From the NCBI RefSeq assembly GCF_000745015.1, contig NZ_JQNA01000001.1, forward strand, positions 806,001 to 870,000: a stretch of 64,000 bases of DNA, given 5' to 3'. Each line of letters starts with the position of its first letter. The first letter of the stretch is position 1. Shown in pieces: positions 1 through 8,621 of the stretch. Below the pieces are notes generated by a model that searched no databases, had not been told where the DNA came from, and saw only the letters and a list, made by a program, of their open reading frames with translations. This DNA comes from Burkholderia sp. 9120 (GTDB taxonomy: Bacteria; Pseudomonadota; Gammaproteobacteria; Burkholderiales; Burkholderiaceae). Both the position numbers and the translations under genes were made by a program.

Positions 1-824
1 ATCTTCGCGACGTCGTCGGTGCCGAGTTCGTTCATCACCTGCGCGGTGCGCTGGATCACGCGCGACACACCGGACTCGCCGACGAACATGTGATGCGCTT
101 CTTCGGTCAGCATGAACTTCGTGGTGCGCGCGAGCGGATCAAATCCCGATTCGGCGAGCGCGGACAACTGGAACTTGCCGTCGCGGTCGGTGAAATACGT
201 GAACATGTAAAACGCGAGCCAGTCCGGCGTTTTCTCGTTGAACGCGCCGAGAATGCGAGGATTGTCGTCGTCGCCCGAGCGGCGACCGAGCAGCGCCTCG
301 GCTTCCTCACGGCCATCGCGGCCGAAGTAGCGATGCAGCAGATACACCATCGCCCACAGATGACGCCCTTCTTCCACATTGACCTGGAACAGGTTGCGCA
401 AGTCGTACATGGACGGCGCGGTCAAACCCAGATGCCGTTGCTGCTCGACCGAAGCCGGTTCCGTGTCGCCTTGCGTGACAATGATCCGGCGCAGATTCGC
501 GCGATGTTCGCCGGGCACGTCCTGCCATGCCGCTTCGCCTTTGTGCTCGCCGAAGTGGATCTTGCGGTCCTGCTCGCCGGGCGTCAGGAAAATACCCCAA
601 CGGTAGTCCGGCATTTTCACGTGATCGAAATGCGCCCAGCCGCCCGCGTCGACGCTGACCGCCGTGCGCAAATAGACGTCGTAGCCGTGCGAGCCTTCGG
701 GGCCCATATCGCCCCACCATGCCAGGAAATTCGGCTGCCATTGTTCGAGCGCGCGTTGCAACGTGCGGTCGTCGGCGAGGTTGACGTTGTTCGGAATCTT
801 TTCGCTGTAGTTGATCGTTGACAT
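1..824 (-). CDS. boxB: Benzoyl-CoA 2,3-epoxidase, oxygenase component BoxB (partial, 3' end outside window)
   Basis: BoxB is the di-iron oxygenase that epoxidises benzoyl-CoA in the aerobic CoA-dependent benzoate (box) pathway, taking electrons from the reductase BoxA. The first 274 residues are here; the family is about 475 residues, so the C-terminus and probably boxA lie beyond base 1. The protein opens MSTINYSEKIPNN. Two helices carry the EExxH-type metal motifs expected of a di-iron site: EEGRH near residues 151-155 and EEAHH near 241-245. It lies 125 bp downstream of boxC on the same strand, so the two are probably cotranscribed. The identification is secure from sequence and context. 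Confidence 0.95.
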   Translation of the reverse strand, partial: MSTINYSEKIPNNVNLADDRTLQRALEQWQPNFLAWWGDMGPEGSHGYDVYLRTAVSVDAGGWAHFDHVKMPDYRWGIFLTPGEQDRKIHFGEHKGEAAWQDVPGEHRANLRRIIVTQGDTEPASVEQQRHLGLTAPSMYDLRNLFQVNVEEGRHLWAMVYLLHRYFGRDGREEAEALLGRRSGDDDNPRILGAFNEKTPDWLAFYMFTYFTDRDGKFQLSALAESGFDPLARTTKFMLTEEAHHMFVGESGVSRVIQRTAQVMNELGTDDVAK

Positions 825-949
825 GGTCGGTTCCTGGTTCGGAAACTGCAGTGCTTAATCTGACAAACGCGATGAGAGGTGTATCTGGCAGAAGGCGTTG
901 TGTCAGGCCGCGTTATTGGCGTGCGGCGCCTGAGTCGAGTCGTGCGCGG

Positions 950-2620
950 TCAAACACGCGACACGTCGAATTGCGCCTTGCTGCCCTTGCCGTACACCTT
1001 GAGCGCGCCCTTCTCGCCCACTGCATTCGGCCGGTTGAAAATCCAGTTCTGCCATGCGGTGAGACGCCCGAAAATACGCGTCTCCATCGTCTCCGGACCG
1101 TTGAAGCGCAAATTCGCTTCGAGGCCGGTCAACGCGTCGGGCGACATGGCCGCGCGCTCTTCGAGTGCGATGCGGATTTCGTCGGCCCAATCGATATCGT
1201 CGGGCGAGGCGGTCACGAGACCGAGGCGTTCAGCGTCGACGGGTTTGATCGGCTGACCGATTCGCGAACGCACGGCATCGAGCGGTTCGGCTTCTTCATA
1301 GAAGCGTCGCGCGAGCCGCGATTGGTGCGTGACCATCGGATACAAACCAAAGTTGACTTCCGACAGCGTGATTGCCGGTTCCTCGTCTTCATTCGACGGC
1401 AAGGCAGCCATGTAGGAACGATCGCAGGCGAAAGCCAGTTCCGCGAACGTGCCGGCGAAACACGAGCCCGGTTCGATCAGCGCGAACAGCGAACGCGACG
1501 ACACGTCGATGCGCGCGAGCGTGCGGCGCAGCAAGCCGATGGTCTCGCGCACCAGCCAGTGATCCTTGTGCTGCATCAGCGTGGCATCCGCGGCGAGCAA
1601 CGCGCGGGCGTCGCCTTCGGTCTTGAACACCCAGGTGCCGACTTCGAGTTCGTTGGTGCGCATCGACAGAATCGCGTCGTCGAGTTCGCGCGCGAATTGC
1701 AGCGGCCACCAGTTCACGCCCGCGGCGACGATCGCGTCGATGCTCGTGGGCTGATCGGTGTGCGGCGCTTTGGCGGTGAAGGTGGCGATACGTTTGGCGC
1801 GATCGATCGTGACGTCGAGCGTTTTATAAGTCAGGCCGTCGTCCCGGTCGGTACGGTCGATACGCGTGAGCGCCACGCCTTGCGCGTTCTCCGGACGATC
1901 GCTCTGCGCGGCGAGTTCGAGCGCGCGCGCCTGGATCGCCTGATCGAACTGGTTCGGCTTCACGACTTCATCCACGAGACGCCACGCTTTCGCGCGTTCG
2001 CCGCGAATGCCTTCCACCACCGTGCAGAAAATGTCCGCACGATCGTGGCGCACCTTGCGCTTGTCGGTCACGCGCGTCAGGCCGCCGGTGCCCGGCAACA
2101 CACCCAGCAACGGCACTTCCGGCAACGACACCGACGACGAACGGTCGTCCACCAGATAGATCTCGTCGCAAGCGAGCGCGAGTTCGTAACCGCCGCCGGC
2201 ACACGCGCCGTTCACCGCCGCGAGAAACTTCAGACCGGAGTAGCGCGACGAATCTTCCAGACCGTTGCGCGTTTCGTTGGTGAACTTGCAGAAGTTGACC
2301 TTCCACGCATGCGTGGACAAACCCAGCATGAAGATGTTGGCGCCCGAGCAGAACACGCGGTCCTTCAGACTCGTCAGCACGACGGTTTTGATTTCGGGAT
2401 GTTCGAAGCGAATACGCTGGATCGCATCGTGCAATTCGATGTCGACGCCGAGGTCGTACGAATTCAGCTTCAGCTTGTAGCCGTCACGAATGCCGCCGTC
2501 TTCGGCGATATCGATGCCGAGCGTTGCAACGGGGCCGTTGAAGCTCAGCTTCCAGTGTTTGTACTGCGAGGGATCGGTGCGGTAGTCGACCGGCGCGATG
2601 GCGGTTGCTGCTGTGGACAT
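950..2620 (-). CDS. boxC: Benzoyl-CoA-dihydrodiol lyase BoxC
   Basis: BoxC, a crotonase-fold (enoyl-CoA hydratase/isomerase) enzyme, opens the ring of 2,3-epoxybenzoyl-CoA to 3,4-dehydroadipyl-CoA semialdehyde and formate. The product is 556 residues, the usual family length. A glycine-rich crotonase segment (GACAGGGYELALACDE) is visible in the N-terminal half. I start it at the ATG at 2620 (MSTAATAIAPVDY) because an AGGAGA ribosome-binding site sits seven bases upstream; a longer frame to 2650 would bury that site. It is the first gene of a leftward boxC-boxB unit preceded by a strong inverted repeat at 2638-2676. Confidence 0.95.
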   Translation of the reverse strand: MSTAATAIAPVDYRTDPSQYKHWKLSFNGPVATLGIDIAEDGGIRDGYKLKLNSYDLGVDIELHDAIQRIRFEHPEIKTVVLTSLKDRVFCSGANIFMLGLSTHAWKVNFCKFTNETRNGLEDSSRYSGLKFLAAVNGACAGGGYELALACDEIYLVDDRSSSVSLPEVPLLGVLPGTGGLTRVTDKRKVRHDRADIFCTVVEGIRGERAKAWRLVDEVVKPNQFDQAIQARALELAAQSDRPENAQGVALTRIDRTDRDDGLTYKTLDVTIDRAKRIATFTAKAPHTDQPTSIDAIVAAGVNWWPLQFARELDDAILSMRTNELEVGTWVFKTEGDARALLAADATLMQHKDHWLVRETIGLLRRTLARIDVSSRSLFALIEPGSCFAGTFAELAFACDRSYMAALPSNEDEEPAITLSEVNFGLYPMVTHQSRLARRFYEEAEPLDAVRSRIGQPIKPVDAERLGLVTASPDDIDWADEIRIALEERAAMSPDALTGLEANLRFNGPETMETRIFGRLTAWQNWIFNRPNAVGEKGALKVYGKGSKAQFDVSRV

Positions 2621-2637
2621 GGGGCGTCTCCTGACTG

Positions 2638-2676
2638 GACGATGCAACATTGTTTTTTGAACAATAGTGCATCGTC
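2638..2676. promoter_or_regulatory. Imperfect inverted repeat upstream of boxC, candidate BoxR operator
   Basis: Arms of 17 bases match at 15 positions: GACGATGCA, two mismatched bases, ATTGTT, a TTTTG spacer, then AACAAT, two bases and TGCATCGTC. It starts 17 bases before the boxC ATG, so a repressor bound here would overlap the promoter or early transcript. BoxR/BzdR regulators are known to bind TGCA-containing repeats near box/bzd promoters. Assigning this site to BoxR is inference. Confidence 0.6.
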
Positions 2677-2736
2677 ACACTCATGTAAAGCACTTTAATG
2701 CATGTTAAGGCGTAAACCCTGACGCCTCAGTGCATC

Positions 2737-3702
2737 TCAGCCGCCCACATCGTCCGGCGCTTCCGCCGCGACGCGCGCCGCGAGACGGTCGCGCAGTTGC
2801 AGATAGGCGTCGGCGAGGGTTTTCTCGCTAGTGTCGAAGCTCATGTCGGCCCGCCCGTACAGCTCGCCGCGGCCGGCCAGGATACGCTTGAGGTCGTCCA
2901 TCGCTTCCTTGTTGCCGGACATCGGCCGCAAATCGCCTTGCGCGACGACGCGGCGCATGTGCTCTTCCGGCGTGGCCTGCAACCACACGGTGAAGCAGTG
3001 CGACAGCAGCGCGTTGAAGGTGCCCGACTCCGACACCAGCCCGCCCGGCGACGCGATCACCGCGCGCTCGTGCTCCTGAATCACGGCCTCGAGCGCGCGG
3101 TGTTCATAACGCCGGTACGCGGCCGCGCCATACAGCGAGTGAATCTCCGACGGCGGGCAGCCGGCCAGTTGTTCGATCACGCGCGTCAGCTCGACGAACG
3201 GCACTTTGCGCTCCTGCGCGAGCATCCGCCCCAACGTCGACTTACCCGCGCCGCGCAGGCCGATCAACGCAATCCGGTCCTTGCGATGCGGGTCGCGCGG
3301 CGCCTGCGCGAACATCTCGGCGAGCGCCACGCGGGCGCGCTGCAACGCTGCCTGATCGCGGCCCTGCAACAGCTCCCGAATCAGCAACCATTCGGCGGAC
3401 GCGGTGGTTTCGTCGCCGATCACTTCAGCCAGCGGGCAGTTCAAGGTCGCCGCGATCTGCCGCAGCACCAGCACCGAAGCATTGCCGACCCCCGACTCCA
3501 GATTCGCCAGATGCCGCTCGGACAAGCCGGTTTCGGTCGCCAGCGTCTTGCGCGTCATGCCGCGACGCGCGCGCAGCAGGCGCACGCGCTCGCCCATCGC
3601 GGTCAGGAACGGATCGCGCTCCTCGCGCTCGGGCCGTTCGGCGCGGGTGGCGTCTTCGTCGGCGGCATCGTCCAAGGGTGCGGGAGAGTAATTTTGGTTC
3701 AT
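2737..3702 (-). CDS. boxR: BoxR: XRE helix-turn-helix fused to shikimate-kinase-like domain, regulator of the box pathway
   Basis: A 321-residue transcriptional regulator. Residues about 35-95 form an XRE-type helix-turn-helix (TRKTLATETGLSERHLANLE), and residues about 140-310 resemble shikimate kinase, with the Walker A motif GLRGAGKST at 148-156. In BzdR/BoxR proteins the kinase-like domain is known to sense benzoyl-CoA and to lift repression. An acidic, charged leader of about 30 residues precedes the HTH. The gene lies between boxC and the divergent boxD operon, ideally placed to control both. An AGAGG sequence lies nine bases before the ATG. Confidence 0.93.
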   Translation of the reverse strand: MNQNYSPAPLDDAADEDATRAERPEREERDPFLTAMGERVRLLRARRGMTRKTLATETGLSERHLANLESGVGNASVLVLRQIAATLNCPLAEVIGDETTASAEWLLIRELLQGRDQAALQRARVALAEMFAQAPRDPHRKDRIALIGLRGAGKSTLGRMLAQERKVPFVELTRVIEQLAGCPPSEIHSLYGAAAYRRYEHRALEAVIQEHERAVIASPGGLVSESGTFNALLSHCFTVWLQATPEEHMRRVVAQGDLRPMSGNKEAMDDLKRILAGRGELYGRADMSFDTSEKTLADAYLQLRDRLAARVAAEAPDDVGG

Positions 3703-3732
3703 GTTTTACAACCTCTCAACTTCGATACACGT

Positions 3733-3761
3733 ACTATAGTGCTTGACACACACCGGGTGAA
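3733..3761 (-). promoter_or_regulatory. Putative sigma-70 promoter of boxR
   Basis: On the minus strand, TTCACC and TATAGT are separated by 17 bases, 31 bases upstream of the boxR ATG. The -10 is good and the -35 weak. It overlaps the divergent promoter at 3743-3771, so one bound regulator could affect both directions. Confidence 0.4.
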
Positions 3762-3771
3762 CGGTTAATTT
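3743..3771 (+). promoter_or_regulatory. Putative sigma-70 promoter of the DUF4863-boxD-bclA operon
   Basis: TTGACA (3743-3748) and TAATTT (3766-3771) are separated by 17 bases, a near-consensus promoter reading right. The expected transcript start is near 3778, leaving a leader of about 105 bases before the first ATG at 3885. Confidence 0.55.
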
Positions 3772-3884
3772 TCGCCAAATATTGATCCAATAACAAACGC
3801 TGCCGAGATTTATCGGCGGCGTCACGGAGATGGCGCCGCACCACGCATGAATTAAGTTGCGTGCGCACCGATCTGGAGGCTCAC

Positions 3885-4352
3885 ATGTCCCCCCAAGAAT
3901 TCCAGCGTCTGATTGCCGGCGTGACCACGCAACTCGCCGACCGGCCGCTCGACGGCCAGCTCGCCGCCTGGCTGAACGACACCTGGCCGGCGGATGGCGA
4001 GACTTTCCGCGAATTCGCCGCGGCGTGCCGCACCGGCGTCGCCGAAGGCTGGCTGTGCAACCGCGAAGGCGGCGGCATCCGCTACGGCCGGATCTTCAAG
4101 GCGCTCCCCGACACCCACGGTTTTTCCGTCGATGTGGTCGCGATGCACAACATCGCCGGCCCGCATCACGTGCATCCGCATGGCGAGATCGATCTGATCA
4201 TGCCGCTCACCGAGGGCGCGACGTTCGACGGCCATCCGGCCGGCTGGTGCGTGTACGGCCCCGGCTCGGCGCATCGGCCGACGGTGGCGAACGGCGACGC
4301 GCTGGTGTTGTATCTGCTGCCGCAAGGCGCGATTGAATTCACTGCTGCCTGA
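3885..4352 (+). CDS. DUF4863 family protein of the box operon
   Basis: 155 residues, of the DUF4863 type (a family that also includes 4-hydroxylaminobenzoate lyase, by recall). It has a cupin-like histidine-rich core (GPHHVHPHGEIDL) followed by GWCVYGPGSAHRPT, consistent with a metal site in a small beta-barrel; that reading is inference. Start at 3885 (MSPQEFQRL) because GGAGG lies five bases upstream; a GTG at 3861 would place that site inside the gene. It is the first gene of the rightward operon ending in the hydrolase at 8563. Its role in benzoate breakdown is not known to me. Confidence 0.75.
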   Translation: MSPQEFQRLIAGVTTQLADRPLDGQLAAWLNDTWPADGETFREFAAACRTGVAEGWLCNREGGGIRYGRIFKALPDTHGFSVDVVAMHNIAGPHHVHPHGEIDLIMPLTEGATFDGHPAGWCVYGPGSAHRPTVANGDALVLYLLPQGAIEFTAA

Positions 4353-4396
4353 TTGCCTGTTGCTCATCGCTCACCGCTCACTGCCAGAGACATGCC

Positions 4397-5992
4397 ATGA
4401 CTGAACTTTTGAAGAACTACGTAGCGGGCCAATGGGTCGCCGGCGGCGGCACCGGTGTGACGCTCACCGATCCGGTGACGGGCGCGGCGCTCGTGCGTGT
4501 ATCGAGCGAAGGCCTCGACCTCGCGCAAGCATTCGACTTCGCTCGCGAGGAAGCCGGCGCCGCATTGCGCGTACTGTCCTACGCACAGCGTGCCGCTCGT
4601 CTCGCCGACATCGCCAAACTACTGCAAGCCAGCCGCGACGACTACTATGCGATCGCCACCGCAAATTCGGGCACCACGCGCAACGATTCGGCGGTCGATA
4701 TCGACGGCGGCATTTTCACGCTGTCCTACTACGCGAAACTCGGCGCGGCGCTCGGCGACGTGCATGCGCTGCGCGACGGCAACGCCGTGTCGTTGAGCAA
4801 GGATCAATCGTTCAGCGTGCAGCACGTGCTGACACCCACGCGCGGCGTGGCGCTCTTTATCAACGCGTTCAATTTTCCGTCGTGGGGTTTGTGGGAAAAG
4901 GCCGCGCCTGCCCTGCTCTCCGGCGTACCGGTGATCGTCAAGCCCGCAACGGCGACGGCCTGGCTCACTCAGCGCATGGTTGCCGACGTGGTCGACGCGG
5001 GCATTTTGCCGCCCGGCGCGTTGTCGGTGATTTGCGGCGGCTCGGCGGGCCTGCTCGACCAGATCCAGGCGTTCGACGTCGTGTCGTTCACCGGCTCGGC
5101 CGACACCGCCGCGACGCTGCGCGCGCATCCGGCGTTCGTGCAACACGGCGCGCGTCTGAACGTCGAAGCCGACAGCCTGAACAGTGCGATTCTGTGCGCC
5201 GACGCAACGCCCGAAACGCCCGCGTTCGAGTTGTTCATCAAGGAAGTGGTGCGCGAAATGACCGTGAAATCCGGGCAAAAATGCACGGCGATCCGTCGTG
5301 CGTTCGTGCCGGAAGCTTCGCTGGAAGCCGTGCTCGACGCGCTCAAGGCGAAGCTCGCGAAGATCAGCGTCGGCGACCCGCGCAACGACGCCGTGCGCAT
5401 GGGTTCGCTCGTAAGCCGCGAACAGTACGACAACGTGCTTGCAGGTATCGCCACGCTGCGCGAGGAGGCCGTGCTCGCGTACGACGGCTCGGCCGTGCCG
5501 CTGATCGATGCGGACGCAAGCATCGCGGCTTGCGTCGCGCCGCATCTGTTCGTGGTCAACGATCCGGACAGTGCAACGCTGCTGCACGATATCGAAGTGT
5601 TCGGACCGGTGGCGAGCGTGGCGCCGTATCGCGTTTCGACCGATGCGAACGCGTTGCCCGAAGCGCACGCCGTCGCCCTTGCGCGACGCGGTCAGGGCTC
5701 GCTCGTTGCATCGATCTATTCGAACGACGACGCGCACCTCGGCCGGCTCGCGCTGGCGCTAGCCGATTCGCACGGCCGCGTTCACGCGATTTCGCCGTCG
5801 GTGCAACAGAGTCAAACCGGCCACGGCAACGTGATGCCGATGTCGCTGCACGGTGGACCAGGACGCGCGGGCGGCGGCGAAGAACTCGGCGGCTTGCGGG
5901 CGTTGGGTTTCTATCACCGGCGCTCGGCCATTCAGGCGCCGGCCGCGGCGATCGACGCGCTCACGCACACGACGCATTTGCCCGCGGCCTAG
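4397..5992 (+). CDS. boxD: 3,4-dehydroadipyl-CoA semialdehyde dehydrogenase BoxD
   Basis: Aldehyde dehydrogenase family, 531 residues; oxidises the ring-opened aldehyde made by BoxC to 3,4-dehydroadipyl-CoA, using NADP+ in characterised homologues. The catalytic cysteine is C296 in SGQKCTAIRRAF and the general base is E257 in NVEADSLNSA, the two positions described for the Burkholderia enzyme. The N-terminal half has the ALDH NFPSWGLWEKAAPAL segment and the cofactor-binding FTGS motif. It follows the DUF4863 gene by 44 bases in the same operon. The ribosome-binding site is weak. Confidence 0.93.
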   Translation: MTELLKNYVAGQWVAGGGTGVTLTDPVTGAALVRVSSEGLDLAQAFDFAREEAGAALRVLSYAQRAARLADIAKLLQASRDDYYAIATANSGTTRNDSAVDIDGGIFTLSYYAKLGAALGDVHALRDGNAVSLSKDQSFSVQHVLTPTRGVALFINAFNFPSWGLWEKAAPALLSGVPVIVKPATATAWLTQRMVADVVDAGILPPGALSVICGGSAGLLDQIQAFDVVSFTGSADTAATLRAHPAFVQHGARLNVEADSLNSAILCADATPETPAFELFIKEVVREMTVKSGQKCTAIRRAFVPEASLEAVLDALKAKLAKISVGDPRNDAVRMGSLVSREQYDNVLAGIATLREEAVLAYDGSAVPLIDADASIAACVAPHLFVVNDPDSATLLHDIEVFGPVASVAPYRVSTDANALPEAHAVALARRGQGSLVASIYSNDDAHLGRLALALADSHGRVHAISPSVQQSQTGHGNVMPMSLHGGPGRAGGGEELGGLRALGFYHRRSAIQAPAAAIDALTHTTHLPAA

Positions 5993-6116
5993 CAGAACGA
6001 GACAACGACGCAACGAGACATCGAGATCAGGAAACACGCAACACGCAATAAGCCACACATCGAGCGGATCAAGAGCGCACAACAGCCGGACCGCCCCACC
6101 CCGATGGAGGAGACAC

Positions 6117-7709
6117 ATGCAAGCTCTGATGGAACCGGCTGCAAGCCAGCCCGCCGCGACGGTCGCGCCGCCGCCCGCGCTGTTCAATTTCGCGTCGTAT
6201 CTATTCGGACTAAACAAACTCCGCGCCGCCAAAACGGCGTATATCGACGACACCGGCGCGACCTCATACGCCACGCTCGAAGACCGCGCACGACGCTTCG
6301 CGACCGCGCTGCGCACGCTCGGCGTGCATCCGGAAGAACGCGTGCTGCTCGTCATGCACGACACGGTCGAATTGCCGATCGCCTTTCTCGGCGCGCTCTA
6401 TGCGGGCGTCGTGCCGGTCGTCGCGAATACCCTGCTCACCGCCGCCGATTACGTGTACATGCTCACGCATAGCCACGCGCGCGCCGTGATCGCCTCGGGC
6501 GCGCTCTTGCCGAACGTCATCGAAGCGATGAATACGGCGGAACATGACGGCTGCCAGTTGATCGTCTCGCAACCGCGCGCCGATGATCCGCAATCCGCGC
6601 CCGTGCTCACCGACCTGATCGACGCCGCCCTGCCCTCAGTCAGGTCGGCCCAGTCCGGTTGCGACGACATTGCGTTCTGGCTGTATTCGTCGGGCTCGAC
6701 GGGCAAGCCGAAAGGCACGGTCCACACGCACGCGAATCTGTACTGGACCGCCGAGCTGTACGCGAAGCCGGTGCTCGGCATCATGGAAAGCGATGTGGTC
6801 TTTTCAGCGGCCAAACTCTTCTTTGCGTACGGTCTCGGCAACGCGCTGACCTTTCCGCTGTCGGTCGGCGCCACCGCTGTTCTGATGGCGGAACGGCCCA
6901 CCGCCGACGCGATTTTCACGCGCCTGATGCGGCATCGGCCCACGGTGTTCTACGGCGTGCCGACGCTCTACGCGAGCATGCTGGTGTCGCCCGCGTTGCC
7001 CGCGCGCGCCGACGTCGCGATGCGCGTGTGTACGTCGGCGGGCGAGGCGTTGCCGCGCGAAATCGGCGAGCGCTTCACCGCGCACTTCGGCTGCGAGATT
7101 CTCGACGGAATCGGTTCGACCGAAATGCTGCACATCTTCCTGTCGAATCGCGCCGGGGCGGTCGAATACGGCACGACCGGACGTCCCGTGCCCGGTTACG
7201 AAGTCGAATTGCGCGACGAGGCCGGGCACCCTGTGGCCGATAGCGAAGTCGGCGATCTGTATATCAAGGGGCCGAGCGCGGCGCTGATGTACTGGAGCAA
7301 TCGCGAGAAGTCGCGCGCGACCTTCCTCGGCGAATGGATTCGCAGCGGCGACAAATACTGCCGCTTGCCGAACGGCTGCTATGTGTACGCCGGTCGCAGC
7401 GACGACATGCTGAAAGTCAGCGGACAGTACGTGTCGCCCGTGGAAGTGGAAATGGTGCTGGTGCAACACGACGCGGTGCTCGAAGCGGCGGTGGTCGGGG
7501 TCGATCATGGCGGCCTCGTCAAAACCCGCGCGTTCGTCGTGTTGAAGCGTGAATTCGCGGCGTCTGAGATACTCGCGGATGAGTTGAAGGCGTTCGTCAA
7601 GGAACGCCTCGCGCCGCACAAGTATCCGCGCGATATCGTATTCGCCGACGACTTGCCGAAAACCGCCACCGGTAAAATTCAACGCTTCAAACTGCGCGAA
7701 CAGTCATAA
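6117..7709 (+). CDS. bclA: Benzoate-CoA ligase
   Basis: 530-residue adenylate-forming ligase that activates benzoate with ATP and CoA, the entry step of the pathway. The AMP-binding P-loop-like motif SSGSTGKPKG is at residues 191-200, the hinge region reads YAGRSDDMLKVSGQYVSP, and the C-terminal catalytic lysine is K520 in TATGKIQRF. The start at 6117 (MQALMEPA) has a GGAGGAG site six bases upstream; the open frame continues upstream but in sequence unlike the family. About 125 bases separate it from boxD and 8 bases from the next gene, indicating one transcript. Confidence 0.93.
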   Translation: MQALMEPAASQPAATVAPPPALFNFASYLFGLNKLRAAKTAYIDDTGATSYATLEDRARRFATALRTLGVHPEERVLLVMHDTVELPIAFLGALYAGVVPVVANTLLTAADYVYMLTHSHARAVIASGALLPNVIEAMNTAEHDGCQLIVSQPRADDPQSAPVLTDLIDAALPSVRSAQSGCDDIAFWLYSSGSTGKPKGTVHTHANLYWTAELYAKPVLGIMESDVVFSAAKLFFAYGLGNALTFPLSVGATAVLMAERPTADAIFTRLMRHRPTVFYGVPTLYASMLVSPALPARADVAMRVCTSAGEALPREIGERFTAHFGCEILDGIGSTEMLHIFLSNRAGAVEYGTTGRPVPGYEVELRDEAGHPVADSEVGDLYIKGPSAALMYWSNREKSRATFLGEWIRSGDKYCRLPNGCYVYAGRSDDMLKVSGQYVSPVEVEMVLVQHDAVLEAAVVGVDHGGLVKTRAFVVLKREFAASEILADELKAFVKERLAPHKYPRDIVFADDLPKTATGKIQRFKLREQS

Positions 7710-7717
7710 GGTGATCC

Positions 7718-8563
7718 ATGCAGAACCCCGCCGTCGGCGCTGCCGTCAGTAGTACGGCCAGTCGCTTTGCCGAATTGCCCGCTGGTGCGTCGCAAGCTCC
7801 GCTGCGTATCGAGTATCGCTGGGTCAACGAGGCGGCGCAAGAAGCGCCGATCGCCGTGTTCCTGCATGAAGGGCTCGGCTCGATCGCGATGTGGCGCGAC
7901 TGGCCGCAAGCGTTGTGCGAACGGCTCGGCATGCGCGGTCTGGTCTATTCGCGGCCCGGCTATGGACTGTCGACGCCGCGCGCGCATGACGTGAAATGGC
8001 CGGTCGATTTCATGACGGCGCAGGCGCGCGAGATTCTGCCGGCGTTGCTCGACGCACTCGAGATCGATGCGAGCGAGCGTCGGCGCATGTGGCTCGTGGG
8101 CCATAGCGACGGCGGTTCGATTGCCTTGCTGTATGCGGCGCTGCATCCGGATGCGCTGGCCGGCGCGGTGGCGATTGCGCCGCATGTGTTCGTCGAAGAT
8201 ATTTCGGTGGAAAGCATCGCGCAGACGAAACAGCTTTATGAATCCACGGACCTGCGCGGCAAACTCAGCCGCTATCACGCCGACGTTGATTCGGCGTTCT
8301 ATGGCTGGAACGACATCTGGTTGAATCCGGCGTTCAGGCGGTGGTCGATCGTCGACGAGTTGAGTTCGATTCGCCAGCCGCTACTCGCCGTGCAAGGTCA
8401 TGACGACAACTACGGCACGATGGCGCAGATCGACACCATTGCCGAGCGCGTGCCGCATGCGCAACTCGCCAAACTCGACGCTTGCGGACATTCCCCGCAT
8501 CGCGACGCGCCGCAGGCGCTGAACGACGCGATTGCCGCGTTCATTTCGCAGCAGAGCTTGTAG
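7718..8563 (+). CDS. Alpha/beta hydrolase at the end of the box operon
   Basis: 281 residues with an alpha/beta-hydrolase core: oxyanion region FLHEGLGSIAMW, nucleophile elbow GHSDGG (serine) and a late histidine in ACGHSPHRD. It starts eight bases after the benzoate-CoA ligase stop, behind an AAGGTGAT site, so it is almost certainly cotranslated. Hydrolases of this type are often found in box clusters. The substrate is unknown; a housekeeping thioesterase or lactonase activity on pathway intermediates would fit the position. Confidence 0.8.
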   Translation: MQNPAVGAAVSSTASRFAELPAGASQAPLRIEYRWVNEAAQEAPIAVFLHEGLGSIAMWRDWPQALCERLGMRGLVYSRPGYGLSTPRAHDVKWPVDFMTAQAREILPALLDALEIDASERRRMWLVGHSDGGSIALLYAALHPDALAGAVAIAPHVFVEDISVESIAQTKQLYESTDLRGKLSRYHADVDSAFYGWNDIWLNPAFRRWSIVDELSSIRQPLLAVQGHDDNYGTMAQIDTIAERVPHAQLAKLDACGHSPHRDAPQALNDAIAAFISQQSL

Positions 8564-8567
8564 CAGG

Positions 8568-8600
8568 AAAAAACGCGGCGCGTCTTCTCGACGCGCCGCG
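8568..8600 (-). terminator. Rho-independent terminator of the GntP transporter gene
   Basis: Eleven-base perfect stem (CGCGGCGCGTC / GACGCGCCGCG) with a five-base loop at 8574-8600. On the minus strand it is followed directly by six Ts (8573-8568). It lies 22 bases beyond the transporter stop codon and between converging genes; on the plus strand there is no T tract. Confidence 0.85.
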
Positions 8601-8621
8601 CGCACTTCATCCTCTACTTCA

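Noticed and set aside
818..2698. Open frame of 626 codons on the plus strand opposite boxC
   Set aside because: It is the mirror of boxC in a high-G+C genome; its translation is arginine/histidine-rich with no family likeness and no ribosome-binding site.
4432..6051. Open frame of 539 codons in another frame over boxD
   Set aside because: Extremely arginine-rich shadow of boxD, which has both catalytic residues in place.
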